Notes: generated from the letters alone by a model not told the origin. Shown: positions 1-6,022, counted from the first letter of the stretch. The stretch is 10,342 nucleotides of DNA from Brachyspira catarrhinii (GCF_005518285.1 NZ_SJDU01000047.1:1-10342); one strand, 5' to 3'. Numbers and translations are program-made.

Positions 1-1
1 T

Positions 2-1090
2 ATTATAGTTAGCAGAAGCGACTCTACATTAAGAGGGCATTATCCTTTAGAAACTGAAACTTTAAAAAATACTTTAGAGAATGAATTAAATAAAAAATAT
101 GACGGCGAGATAATAGTCCCATTTTTTAAAGAGGGCGGAAGGTTTACTATAAACGATATTCATTATGTAAAATATGGAGACGATTTGATTCCAGCAGCAG
201 ACACTGAGTTTGCAAAAGATAAGTCTTTTGGATATTCATCTTCAGACCTTAAAGAATGGTGTTTAGAAAAAGCTTCTTGCAAAAATGTTATATCTATTCC
301 TATAGAAGATTTTAGGAACTTTAATATAGAAAAAATAAAAAGTAAATTGTTGCAAGCTAAAGATTTTCAAAAAATTATAGTAAATGCCATAGATTATATA
401 GATTTGGAAGCGTTTACTATAGCATTTTTAGATGTTTTAAAATCTAAAAGAGAATACATATTTAGAGCGGCCGCATCGATAGTAAAAGTTTTGGGGAATA
501 TAAATGATAAAAAATTATTAAATAAATCTGATATTATATCTTCGGACAATAAAAACGGAGGGATAGTAATAATAGGCTCTCATGTAAATAAAACTACTAT
601 GCAATTGGAAGAACTAAAAAAAAGTAATTTAGATATAATATTTATAGAATTCAATCAGCATAAAGTGCTTGAAGAAAATGGATTAGAAGATGAAGTTAAT
701 AGAGTTGTGCATTTAACTGAGTATAATATAAAATCTGGCAATACAGTGGTTATATACACAAAAAGAGAGAGAATTGATTTTCCTAAAGACGATGCCGATA
801 ATCAAATAAAAATGTCAGTTAAAATATCCGAATCAATTACAAAAATAGTATCAAAACTTAACATAAAACCGTCTTTTATAATAGCTAAAGGAGGAATCAC
901 ATCTAGCGATATAGGCACAAAAGGTCTTGGCGCTAAAAAGAGTCTCGTTTTAGGACAAATAGAAAATGCCGTTCCAGTATGGCTCACAGGGAATGAAGCT
1001 AAATTTAAAAACATGCCGTATATAATTTTTCCAGGTAATGTCGGCGATAATAATACTCTAAAAAATATAGTAGAAAAATTAATGCATTAG
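2..1090 (+). CDS. Four-carbon acid sugar kinase family protein (DUF1537), 5'-truncated by the window edge
   Basis: The frame is open from the first bases of the window, so the start codon lies outside; 362 residues are visible of a family usually about 420-480 long. The visible part begins with VSRSDSTLRGHYP, the hallmark of the DUF1537 N-terminal sugar-binding domain (window codons 3-15). GIVIIGSH (codons 187-194) is consistent with the start of the C-terminal nucleotide-binding domain. KGGITSSD (296-303) and FPGNVGD (343-349) are conserved nucleotide-binding motifs of that domain. Known members are ATP-dependent cytosolic kinases that phosphorylate four-carbon sugar acids such as threonate, erythronate or 3-oxo-tetronate, usually beside dehydrogenase and aldolase genes; the substrate cannot be told here. 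A TTG at 185 could be mistaken for the start, but the family motif upstream shows it is internal. No convincing terminator follows. Confidence 0.9.
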   Translation: MIVSRSDSTLRGHYPLETETLKNTLENELNKKYDGEIIVPFFKEGGRFTINDIHYVKYGDDLIPAADTEFAKDKSFGYSSSDLKEWCLEKASCKNVISIPIEDFRNFNIEKIKSKLLQAKDFQKIIVNAIDYIDLEAFTIAFLDVLKSKREYIFRAAASIVKVLGNINDKKLLNKSDIISSDNKNGGIVIIGSHVNKTTMQLEELKKSNLDIIFIEFNQHKVLEENGLEDEVNRVVHLTEYNIKSGNTVVIYTKRERIDFPKDDADNQIKMSVKISESITKIVSKLNIKPSFIIAKGGITSSDIGTKGLGAKKSLVLGQIENAVPVWLTGNEAKFKNMPYIIFPGNVGDNNTLKNIVEKLMH

Positions 1091-1172
1091 ATTAAATAAC
1101 TACCGCTTTCTTCCAAAACTTGAGCGTATTTTTTATTCCAGCGTTTGCATCTAAAAATTATTTAATTTAAAC
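1091..1172. other. Spacer after the sugar-acid kinase; short relatively GC-rich island, no gene recognised
   Basis: This stretch separates the kinase stop from the promoter of the next transcription unit. Bases about 1101-1151 are close to 40 percent G+C, clearly higher than the A/T-rich flanks, and stay open for about 20 codons on both strands. I do not recognise a product and there is no good start. It may be a gene remnant or chance. The only hairpin-like element is a 4-base CGCT/AGCG pair before a T-rich run, too weak to call a terminator. Confidence 0.35.
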
Positions 1173-1201
1173 TTGACTTTTTTAACGAATTATTGTAATA
1201 T
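1173..1201 (+). promoter_or_regulatory. Predicted sigma70-type promoter for the repeat-containing leader and the FkbM gene
   Basis: TTGACT (1173-1178) and TAATAT (1196-1201) are separated by exactly 17 bases, five of six matches to each consensus hexamer. The expected transcription start is about 1207-1209, which coincides with an ATG at 1208. The transcript would carry a leader of about 155 bases that includes the pentanucleotide repeat before reaching fkbM. No better promoter is seen between the repeat and the methyltransferase gene. Confidence 0.6.
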
Positions 1202-1207
1202 TTCAAT

Positions 1208-1288
1208 ATGTTTAACTGTTTAGCGATTATCTTGTGTCCGACCCCGGAATACAATACAATACAATACAATACAATACAATACAATTAA
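1208..1288 (+). CDS. Possible leader peptide ORF (26 codons) running through the ACAAT repeat
   Basis: ATG at 1208 opens a frame reading MFNCLAIILCPTPEYN, then repeats of the pentapeptide YNTIQ encoded by the ACAAT units, and stops at TAA 1286-1288. There is no Shine-Dalgarno sequence. Because the predicted transcription start falls on or next to this ATG, translation would have to be leaderless. No repeat unit creates a stop in any frame, so copy-number change only moves the downstream frame. One unit fewer would give 46 residues ending at TAG 1351-1353. One unit more would give 59 residues ending at TGA 1380-1382, past the fkbM start codon. Whether it is translated is unknown. Confidence 0.3.
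   Translation: MFNCLAIILCPTPEYNTIQYNTIQYN
1237..1248 (+). other. Small GC-rich stem-loop abutting the repeat
   Basis: TCCG (1237-1240) and CGGA (1245-1248) flank the loop ACCC. The stem is only four pairs, but it is G/C-rich in an otherwise A/T-rich leader and its last base is the first base of the microsatellite. A role in transcript folding or in polymerase slippage is conceivable and unproven. Confidence 0.3.
1248..1285 (+). repeat. Pentanucleotide microsatellite, AAT followed by seven ACAAT units
   Basis: The tract is AAT (1248-1250) followed by seven perfect uninterrupted copies of ACAAT (1251-1285), 38 bases in all. It lies in the leader between the predicted promoter and the fkbM ribosome binding site, not inside the fkbM frame, because an in-frame TAG stands at 1351-1353. 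Perfect short tandem repeats of this kind are known substrates for slipped-strand mispairing at contingency loci in host-associated bacteria. Here each change is 5 bases, which shifts any reading frame crossing it and alters leader length. Confidence 0.95.
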
Positions 1289-1301
1289 TTTTTGCATTTT
1301 T

Positions 1302-1319
1302 CCTATTTTCTTTAATAGG
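1302..1319 (+). other. Leader stem-loop upstream of fkbM
   Basis: CCTATT (1302-1307) and AATAGG (1314-1319) are perfect 6-base complements around the loop TTCTTT. It lies between the repeat and the ribosome binding site. The following sequence, CGTTTTGC, is not a good U-tract, so this is more likely a weak leader structure than a terminator. Confidence 0.3.
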
Positions 1320-1351
1320 CGTTTTGCTACCCAATTTTTACATTTTATATT

Positions 1352-1356
1352 AGGAG
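1352..1356 (+). promoter_or_regulatory. Ribosome binding site of the FkbM gene
   Basis: AGGAG lies 6 bases before ATG 1363 and fixes the start. The first two bases of AGGAG overlap the TAG at 1351-1353, which is the stop the leader ORF would reach if one repeat unit were lost. A ribosome ending there would sit on this site. Confidence 0.85.
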
Positions 1357-1362
1357 ATTTCT

Positions 1363-2499
1363 ATGACTTCAAAAACTATTGACAATATCGTTTGGTTTAT
1401 TCCGTTTAAAAAATTAAGAGATAGCGTTAGAGATTATTTGCTTTTTCAATATAATATAAGAAATGATATTTATGGTTTTTTACAATCGAATAATAATTTA
1501 AAAGATATTGTTAAAGAACAGCATTTATCTTTGTCGTCATTAAAAGAGGACATTAAAGAATTTATATCATTGAATAAACCAAAGCAAGCTGTAGATATTG
1601 GACTTATCTCTCGTTTTAGAGAACATATTAAAAATGATAATAATTTTTTATCTAAATATACTAATCTAATTACAAATTTGGATGACGATAGTATAAAAAT
1701 TATTAACAATATAATCGCTAAAATTTGTAATTATAATAATATTGAAGACGAAATTTATTTTACACATGACGAATTAAAAGAATTGAATAAATTTGAAGCG
1801 GAATATTATAATAAAATAATAAAAATAAACGAAGAATTATTTATATATTACAAATATGTCTTGCCGTTTAATCAATTTGAAATAGAAGTTTTTTATGATA
1901 AGTGCGGAATAGATTATATAAAAAATATAAACAACATCAAAAATAAAAGTATTATTGATGCTGGCGGATTTATCGGAGACTCGGCAATAGTATTTTCCAA
2001 TTACACCGATAAAAATGTTTACAGCTTTGAACCGTTTTTGAGAAATTATAATATGATTTTAAAAACTATAGAATTAAACAAAAAGAACAACATTATTCCC
2101 GTGAATATTGCGCTTGGAGATGAAAATAAAGATATAAGCATTTATTCCAGAGGAAATATCGACAGCGGACTTTCGGTAGAGAATAAAAAAGAAATTAATA
2201 GCGTTGAGAATAAAGTAAAAATGGTAACGCTCGATAGTTATGTGAAAGAAAATAATATTGAAGTCGGATTAATAAAAACTGATTTGGAAGGTTTTGAGCA
2301 GCCGTTTTTGAAAGGAGCGATTAATACGATAAAAGAACAAAAGCCCGTTTTAATAATAAGTATCTATCATAATTATAGCGACTTTTTTGAAATAAAACCA
2401 ATGATAGAAAATTTAAATTTGGGTTATAAATTTAGAATAATAAAAAATAAATGTCCTAAAATTATTGGGGAAACCAAACTGTTAGCTGAAGTATGTTGA
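1363..2499 (+). CDS. FkbM family SAM-dependent methyltransferase
   Basis: The C-terminal half (about residues 195-365) is an FkbM-type Rossmann methyltransferase. SAM motif I reads IIDAGGFIGDS (197-207), FEP (222-224) supplies the acidic residue expected to bind the SAM ribose, and KTDLEGFE (305-312) matches the family's conserved core. FkbM relatives O-methylate sugars or other small hydroxyl groups, and in bacteria often sit in surface-glycan loci; the acceptor here is unknown. Residues 1-190 are a largely helical, Lys/Asn/Ile-rich region with no recognised fold. It includes WFIPFKKLRDSVRDYLLF (11-28), which I associate with Brachyspira glycan-modifying enzymes, from memory only. There is no signal peptide, so it is probably cytoplasmic. 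A good AGGAG supports ATG 1363. The gene is strikingly A/T-rich compared with fliD and pta. It converges on fliD with 16 bases between stops and no terminator. Expression may depend on the upstream repeat tract. Confidence 0.88.
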   Translation: MTSKTIDNIVWFIPFKKLRDSVRDYLLFQYNIRNDIYGFLQSNNNLKDIVKEQHLSLSSLKEDIKEFISLNKPKQAVDIGLISRFREHIKNDNNFLSKYTNLITNLDDDSIKIINNIIAKICNYNNIEDEIYFTHDELKELNKFEAEYYNKIIKINEELFIYYKYVLPFNQFEIEVFYDKCGIDYIKNINNIKNKSIIDAGGFIGDSAIVFSNYTDKNVYSFEPFLRNYNMILKTIELNKKNNIIPVNIALGDENKDISIYSRGNIDSGLSVENKKEINSVENKVKMVTLDSYVKENNIEVGLIKTDLEGFEQPFLKGAINTIKEQKPVLIISIYHNYSDFFEIKPMIENLNLGYKFRIIKNKCPKIIGETKLLAEVC

Positions 2500-2515
2500 A
2501 TTTAATCATAAAAAT

Positions 2516-4720
2516 TTAATTACTATTCTGATTTTGCATCGATTCGAGTCTCTTTCTGTCTCTTTCAGCTTGCTGTAAATCGGATTGCATTCTATAATAC
2601 GAAGCGAGTCTTTCCTGTCTATACTGTTCTATTCTCTCTCTTTCGCTGTCCACTCGTCTTTGATTATTTTCAAGTCTCGTCCTTGCAACCGATATGCTAT
2701 TGTCGACTATACCTCGAGTTTGCGAGTAAGGAGTTATAAAGTCGTTCATAGTAAAAGCCGCTCCCGTATTCGGCACATTGTCGCCCGTAGTGTCGTTTGC
2801 AAATAATTCTTCCACGCCGTCCATTTGAGTTTCTATTTTATTCATAAATTTTTCTTCTTCGATTTGTAGAAATCCTTTTTTTACGACAGTCCAATCTTCG
2901 CCCGCGTTTCCTCTGTTGATTCCTATTTGGTCGAGTAAAGCCAATTCTTCTCCGTAATCCGTTTCGTAAGAATCCGCGACTATAGCCTTAACTCTCTGCG
3001 AAATAGTGCCGACTAAAGTGTTTCCGCTGAATACTCCGATATAGAATAATTTTTTTCTTAAATCCGAATCGCTCATCTCGGAATTGAAATTAATTTGCAA
3101 AGTTGTAGCCAAATCGTTCATATCCGTTCGATTCATTTCGTCTAAAGAATTTCTAACCTCTCTCGTCAAAGGACGTTGAGTGGAATCGTTCAAAAAATCG
3201 ATTAAAGAATTATAAGCGCTCACAAAATTAACTATCGCGTCAACGACTCCCTCTTTATTTACTTCGATTGTCGTGGAAAACGCTTGAGGAGTCGGTTTGA
3301 TTGCCGTTATATTTAGTCCGTTTACCGCGTCGTTAAATTCGTTGCTTTCGCTTAAAATGTCTATTCCGTCTATTGACGCTCTCGCATCCGTAGCTTCGGA
3401 GATTAAATAATTCGGAGCGTCTTCTTCCCTTCCCGTATCTTCGACAAGCAAATCTTTATAGAAAACATTATAATTTGGATTTTTATTTATCAAAACTATT
3501 TGAGTTATGACATCGCCCTCTTCAAATTGACTTCCAATAGGAATATTTAATCTCTGCCAATCCGCGCTTATCGTAGGCAATGCGAAAAATTTTTCAATTT
3601 CGTCTCCCGATTTATTTATATATTTCACGCCTATTATCTCAGAATTAAAGCCCGTTTCGTCTATGGCTTCGGGAACTTCCGCTTCCACTCCGTTTTTTGC
3701 CGCTCTTTCGTTTTCAAGAGCTTCTTTATATTTTTTTACATCTTCAAAAGTTCTCACACTGTCCGCTGGAGATAAACCTTCGCCATACAATTCCACATCT
3801 TTAAACTTAACGCTGTCTATTTTATCGAATATTATTCCAGTGTCGGGTATTGACAAATCTACCGTTGGAGGCATTACGGGAACTATTTCTTCTGCCGTTT
3901 CGTCCAAAGTGTCGGACGCTCTCGCCGTTATTGAAATAGTTATATTTTCGTTCGCTTCCGCTTCTCTATGCAAAGGCATCGATAATTTATTTATGCCTTT
4001 CAAAACCAAAAAGTCGTTTTTTACTATATAATTTGTGGTTAAATTATCCGATTCGTCTTTCCATTTATTAATAAGTCCTTCGTTGAAAATATGTCCCAAA
4101 TATCTATAATTTCGTCTCGTAAACATATTTAATTCTTTCAATATTCCCGCGTCATCGCTTATAACTTCGACAATATTTTTAGAACCCGTTTTTACCAAAT
4201 CTATAGTCAAAACCTGCAAATTCCTCGATTTTTGAGTGATTGTAGTTTTTACTTTTTTGCCGAATTCTTTATTCAAAGCCTTTTGCAAATCTACCAAACT
4301 TCCGCCCGCAAAGTCAATCGAATATTCGTCCTCGCCGATTTTTAATTTTATATTTCCAGCGGGAAGTTTATCGTTCATATTGTAGGCTTTTGAAGAAAAT
4401 TTCTCGCTATTTGCCAATTCTTTTATCTCTATATCGTAAGTTGTCGTGTTTGCCATTCTGTTTGCCGTTACGGTAAAATATTCTGGGACGCCTTCTCCTC
4501 TGCCGACAAAATTCTTAAAAGGAGAACGAAAACCGTATAATTCTTTCGAGGCTGAAGATAAAGAATCGAGTCTCGATTTCAAATCTTCATAAGCCGAAAT
4601 TTCCCTTTGATAATCTCTCGCGTTATCCAATAAATTTGAAAGCGTTGAACTTCTTTTTATAACTTCCGCGTCTACCGCGTTTTTATAAACTTCTTCAAGA
4701 AAGGCTTCGCTTGTTGCCAT
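2516..4720 (-). CDS. fliD: Flagellar filament capping protein FliD (hook-associated protein 2), long spirochaete-type form
   Basis: FliD caps the growing flagellar filament, promotes flagellin folding and is exported by the flagellar type III apparatus; in spirochaetes the filament is periplasmic. At 734 residues it is much longer than the enterobacterial protein (about 470). The N-terminal segment (about 15-110) has the helical start followed by the beta-strand signature of FliD_N (YFTVTANRMANTTTYDIEIK, 81-100). The C-terminal domain runs from about residue 440 (ARASIDGIDILSESNEFNDA, 446-465) to the end. It closes with MNDFITPYSQTRGIVDNSIS (658-677) and a charged coiled coil, 678-728. Between them, about 255-440 is a beta-rich insertion with an acidic linker (270-290, 340-355). 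There is no signal peptide, as expected. AAGGAG (4729-4734, complement) 8 bases upstream supports the start. No sigma28-type promoter could be recognised. No other flagellar gene is nearby. Confidence 0.9.
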   Translation of the reverse strand: MATSEAFLEEVYKNAVDAEVIKRSSTLSNLLDNARDYQREISAYEDLKSRLDSLSSASKELYGFRSPFKNFVGRGEGVPEYFTVTANRMANTTTYDIEIKELANSEKFSSKAYNMNDKLPAGNIKLKIGEDEYSIDFAGGSLVDLQKALNKEFGKKVKTTITQKSRNLQVLTIDLVKTGSKNIVEVISDDAGILKELNMFTRRNYRYLGHIFNEGLINKWKDESDNLTTNYIVKNDFLVLKGINKLSMPLHREAEANENITISITARASDTLDETAEEIVPVMPPTVDLSIPDTGIIFDKIDSVKFKDVELYGEGLSPADSVRTFEDVKKYKEALENERAAKNGVEAEVPEAIDETGFNSEIIGVKYINKSGDEIEKFFALPTISADWQRLNIPIGSQFEEGDVITQIVLINKNPNYNVFYKDLLVEDTGREEDAPNYLISEATDARASIDGIDILSESNEFNDAVNGLNITAIKPTPQAFSTTIEVNKEGVVDAIVNFVSAYNSLIDFLNDSTQRPLTREVRNSLDEMNRTDMNDLATTLQINFNSEMSDSDLRKKLFYIGVFSGNTLVGTISQRVKAIVADSYETDYGEELALLDQIGINRGNAGEDWTVVKKGFLQIEEEKFMNKIETQMDGVEELFANDTTGDNVPNTGAAFTMNDFITPYSQTRGIVDNSISVARTRLENNQRRVDSERERIEQYRQERLASYYRMQSDLQQAERDRKRLESMQNQNSN

Positions 4721-4948
4721 AAAAAATTCTCCTTATAAAATTTATAATCTATAAATTAAAATTTTATTTTCTATTGCATTATAAACTAAAAACTAAAAAT
4801 TTATATATATTGTAAAATTAAATTTATTATAAAATTCAATTATACAAATTATATTACTATAAAAGAATTTTCGGAATGCTTAAAATTTTGGTTAGTTATT
4901 TAACATAATTATTTTTTTATAATTTAATAAAATCTGACAATTCTATTT
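4721..4948. other. A/T-rich spacer between radC and fliD
   Basis: This 228-base spacer between two minus-strand genes is almost entirely A/T. Apart from the fliD ribosome binding site it contains only A/T inverted repeats, for example AATTAT and ATAATT (4907-4912 and 4919-4924), which are too weak to call a terminator. Several TATAAT-like hexamers occur on the minus strand but none has a well-spaced -35 box. Its length suggests that fliD has its own promoter, which I cannot place. Confidence 0.4.
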
Positions 4949-5635
4949 TTAATTTATATTTTCTAAATTATTATTCAAATTATAATTATCAAAAATTCCG
5001 TTATCTCTGAAACTATAAACAGAATTTCCCGCAACGATTAAATGGTCCATCATTTTTATATTTACTGTTAAAAAAGCCTTAAATAAAGCATGCGTTATTT
5101 CCAAATCCTCTTTTGAAGGTTTTGAAATTCCCGAAGGATGATTATGAACTATAATTACATAACTTGCTCCCGCCGACAAAGATTTTTCAACCAAATCTCG
5201 CGGATAAATCGTAGCGGAATCTATAGTTCCTCTGAAAATTTGCTCCATCGATATGAATCTTTTATTTATATCCAAACATATTATTGAAAAAGTTTCAAAT
5301 TTTAATTTTCCTAATTTTATAATCAAATAATCTATTAAATCTTTTTTCTTAAAATGCGAAGCGGACAATTTCAAAGAGCTTAATAAATAATATTCCAAAA
5401 GTTTTGGGACGCTTTTAAGAAGTTTGCTTTTTTTAACGCCGAGTCCTTTTATTTTTATAAGTTCTTTTTCGGAAGCGTTGACAATATTATGCAAATTGTA
5501 AAATTTATAATAAAGTTTTTCCGTTATAATTTTTGATTTTTCTTCGGAGATTCCGTTTGAAAGAATAAAACTTATAATTTCTTTTTCTTTATCAAGTTCG
5601 CTTAATTCGTTGTCAATTTTATTAATATCATGCAT
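4949..5635 (-). CDS. radC: RadC family protein (UPF0758), JAMM/MPN-domain metalloprotein
   Basis: The 228-residue length is normal for RadC. Residues about 51-76 form a helix-hairpin-helix (IKGLGVKKSKLLKSV within it), a likely non-specific DNA-binding element. Residues about 100-220 are the JAMM domain. The catalytic-type glutamate is E131 (in ISMEQIFRGT), and the zinc motif HNHPSG with H164 and H166 is followed by D177, an intact H-x-H-x10-D arrangement. This points to a zinc-dependent enzyme or scaffold. The family name comes from an old link to DNA repair that was later questioned, and the real role is unsettled. AAAGGA (complement of 5645-5650) 9 bases upstream supports the ATG. It lies upstream of fliD on the same strand with a 228-base gap, so co-transcription is uncertain. 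It is more A/T-rich than fliD. Confidence 0.93.
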   Translation of the reverse strand: MHDINKIDNELSELDKEKEIISFILSNGISEEKSKIITEKLYYKFYNLHNIVNASEKELIKIKGLGVKKSKLLKSVPKLLEYYLLSSLKLSASHFKKKDLIDYLIIKLGKLKFETFSIICLDINKRFISMEQIFRGTIDSATIYPRDLVEKSLSAGASYVIIVHNHPSGISKPSKEDLEITHALFKAFLTVNIKMMDHLIVAGNSVYSFRDNGIFDNYNLNNNLENIN

Positions 5636-5807
5636 AAATAATATTCCTTTTGATTTTTTATTTTTATTCTATATAATTAATTGTTAAACAAATTTTTTTA
5701 TTTTTTAAGCCTAATCAAAAATAAAAAATTTATATAAAAATAAGACAAAAATTTAATTCTGTATATTAATTATTCTACAAAAATTAAAAAGTGTCTATAA
5801 ATCAAAC
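5636..5807. other. Left part of the divergent intergenic region, no gene
   Basis: This is the radC-proximal part of the 387-base gap between the divergent radC and beta-barrel genes. Apart from the radC ribosome binding site (5645-5650, complement) it is low-complexity A/T sequence. A short dyad, TTGTTAAACAA (5681-5691), lies about 50 bases upstream of radC, next to a T-run on the plus strand. No open frame with a ribosome binding site and no confident radC promoter could be found. Confidence 0.4.
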
Positions 5808-5848
5808 TACATTTAATAAATTCTGTCTAAAAAATTGTATTAAATGTA
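5808..5848 (+). promoter_or_regulatory. Perfect 11-base inverted repeat in the divergent control region
   Basis: TACATTTAATA (5808-5818) and TATTAAATGTA (5838-5848) are perfect complements separated by 19 bases. The arms are A/T-rich, so an RNA stem would be weak. As DNA the two half-sites are spaced about 30 bases centre to centre, close to three helical turns, which would fit two bound copies of one regulator. Function is not known. Confidence 0.4.
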
Positions 5849-5878
5849 TTATCTCAAAGATAAAAAATTCGTTTTATC

Positions 5879-5890
5879 GCCAAATTTGGC
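5879..5890 (+). promoter_or_regulatory. Perfect 12-base palindrome GCCAAATTTGGC, candidate operator
   Basis: GCCAAATTTGGC is self-complementary with no spacer and has G/C ends in a very A/T-rich region. Its centre is about 73 bases before the predicted transcription start of the beta-barrel operon and just upstream of the -35 box. That is a position typical of activator sites. I cannot assign it to a named regulator. Confidence 0.4.
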
Positions 5891-5921
5891 AAAATTTAGT
5901 AAAAAAGTTGTATTATTCCTA

Positions 5922-5951
5922 TTGACTTATTCGATAAATATATAGTATAGT
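5922..5951 (+). promoter_or_regulatory. Predicted sigma70-type promoter of the beta-barrel/lipoprotein operon
   Basis: TTGACT (5922-5927) is followed after 18 bases by TATAGT (5946-5951). Transcription would start near 5958, inside the long dyad that begins at 5947, giving a leader of about 65 bases. The -10 box overlaps the left arm of that dyad, so a protein bound there would block the promoter. Confidence 0.5.
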
Positions 5952-5978
5952 TTAACTATAATTATAGTTTTAAACTAT
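5947..5978 (+). promoter_or_regulatory. Nested palindrome over the -10/start region
   Basis: An inner perfect 14-base palindrome, ACTATAATTATAGT (5955-5968), is enclosed by outer arms ATAGTTTA (5947-5954) and TAAACTAT (5971-5978), with two extra T bases on the right side. The whole element is 32 bases and overlaps the predicted -10 box and transcription start. It could be an operator or an RNA hairpin at the 5' end of the message. The core has some likeness to TATAAT/ATTATA-type metal or peroxide regulator boxes, but the match is not close enough to name one. Confidence 0.5.
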
Positions 5979-5993
5979 GATTAAAAATTGAAA

Positions 5994-6003
5994 AGTTAAA
6001 CTA
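5994..6003 (+). repeat. Inverted copy of TAGTTTAACT in the operon leader
   Basis: AGTTAAACTA (5994-6003) is the exact reverse complement of TAGTTTAACT (5948-5957). It lies just before the AAAGGA ribosome binding site (6010-6015). In RNA it could pair with the 5' end in place of the nested palindrome, and in DNA it could be a further half-site. Confidence 0.4.
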
Positions 6004-6022
6004 AATATTAAAGGATGTTTTT

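Noticed and set aside
185..1090. A complete 301-residue kinase gene starting at TTG 185
   Set aside because: The frame is open to base 2 and encodes the family motif VSRSDSTLRGHYP upstream, so the TTG is internal and the gene is 5'-truncated.
1248..1285. A CRISPR array or insertion-sequence end
   Set aside because: The tract is a plain perfect 5-base tandem repeat with no spacers, terminal inverted repeats or transposase nearby.
1302..1330. The CCTATT/AATAGG stem as a rho-independent terminator before fkbM
   Set aside because: The stem is six mostly A/T pairs and is followed by CGTTTTGC, not a run of T.
1234..1353. A separate small membrane protein starting at GTG 1234, reading LIFAFFLFSLIGVLLPNF after the repeat
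   Set aside because: It has no ribosome binding site, and its hydrophobic look is what any T-rich stretch gives when translated. It is kept only as the alternative frame of the repeat-containing leader ORF.
3663..4031. A 122-codon plus-strand open frame inside fliD
   Set aside because: It is the complement of the well-supported FliD sequence, with no ribosome binding site and low-complexity Ser/Phe composition.
4907..4924. AATTAT/ATAATT inverted repeat as a radC terminator
   Set aside because: A stem of six A/T pairs is too weak, and such dyads are common by chance in this base composition.
5955..5968. A PerR or Fur box
   Set aside because: The palindrome shares TATAAT/ATTATA character but does not match either consensus in length and spacing, so naming a regulator would be guesswork.
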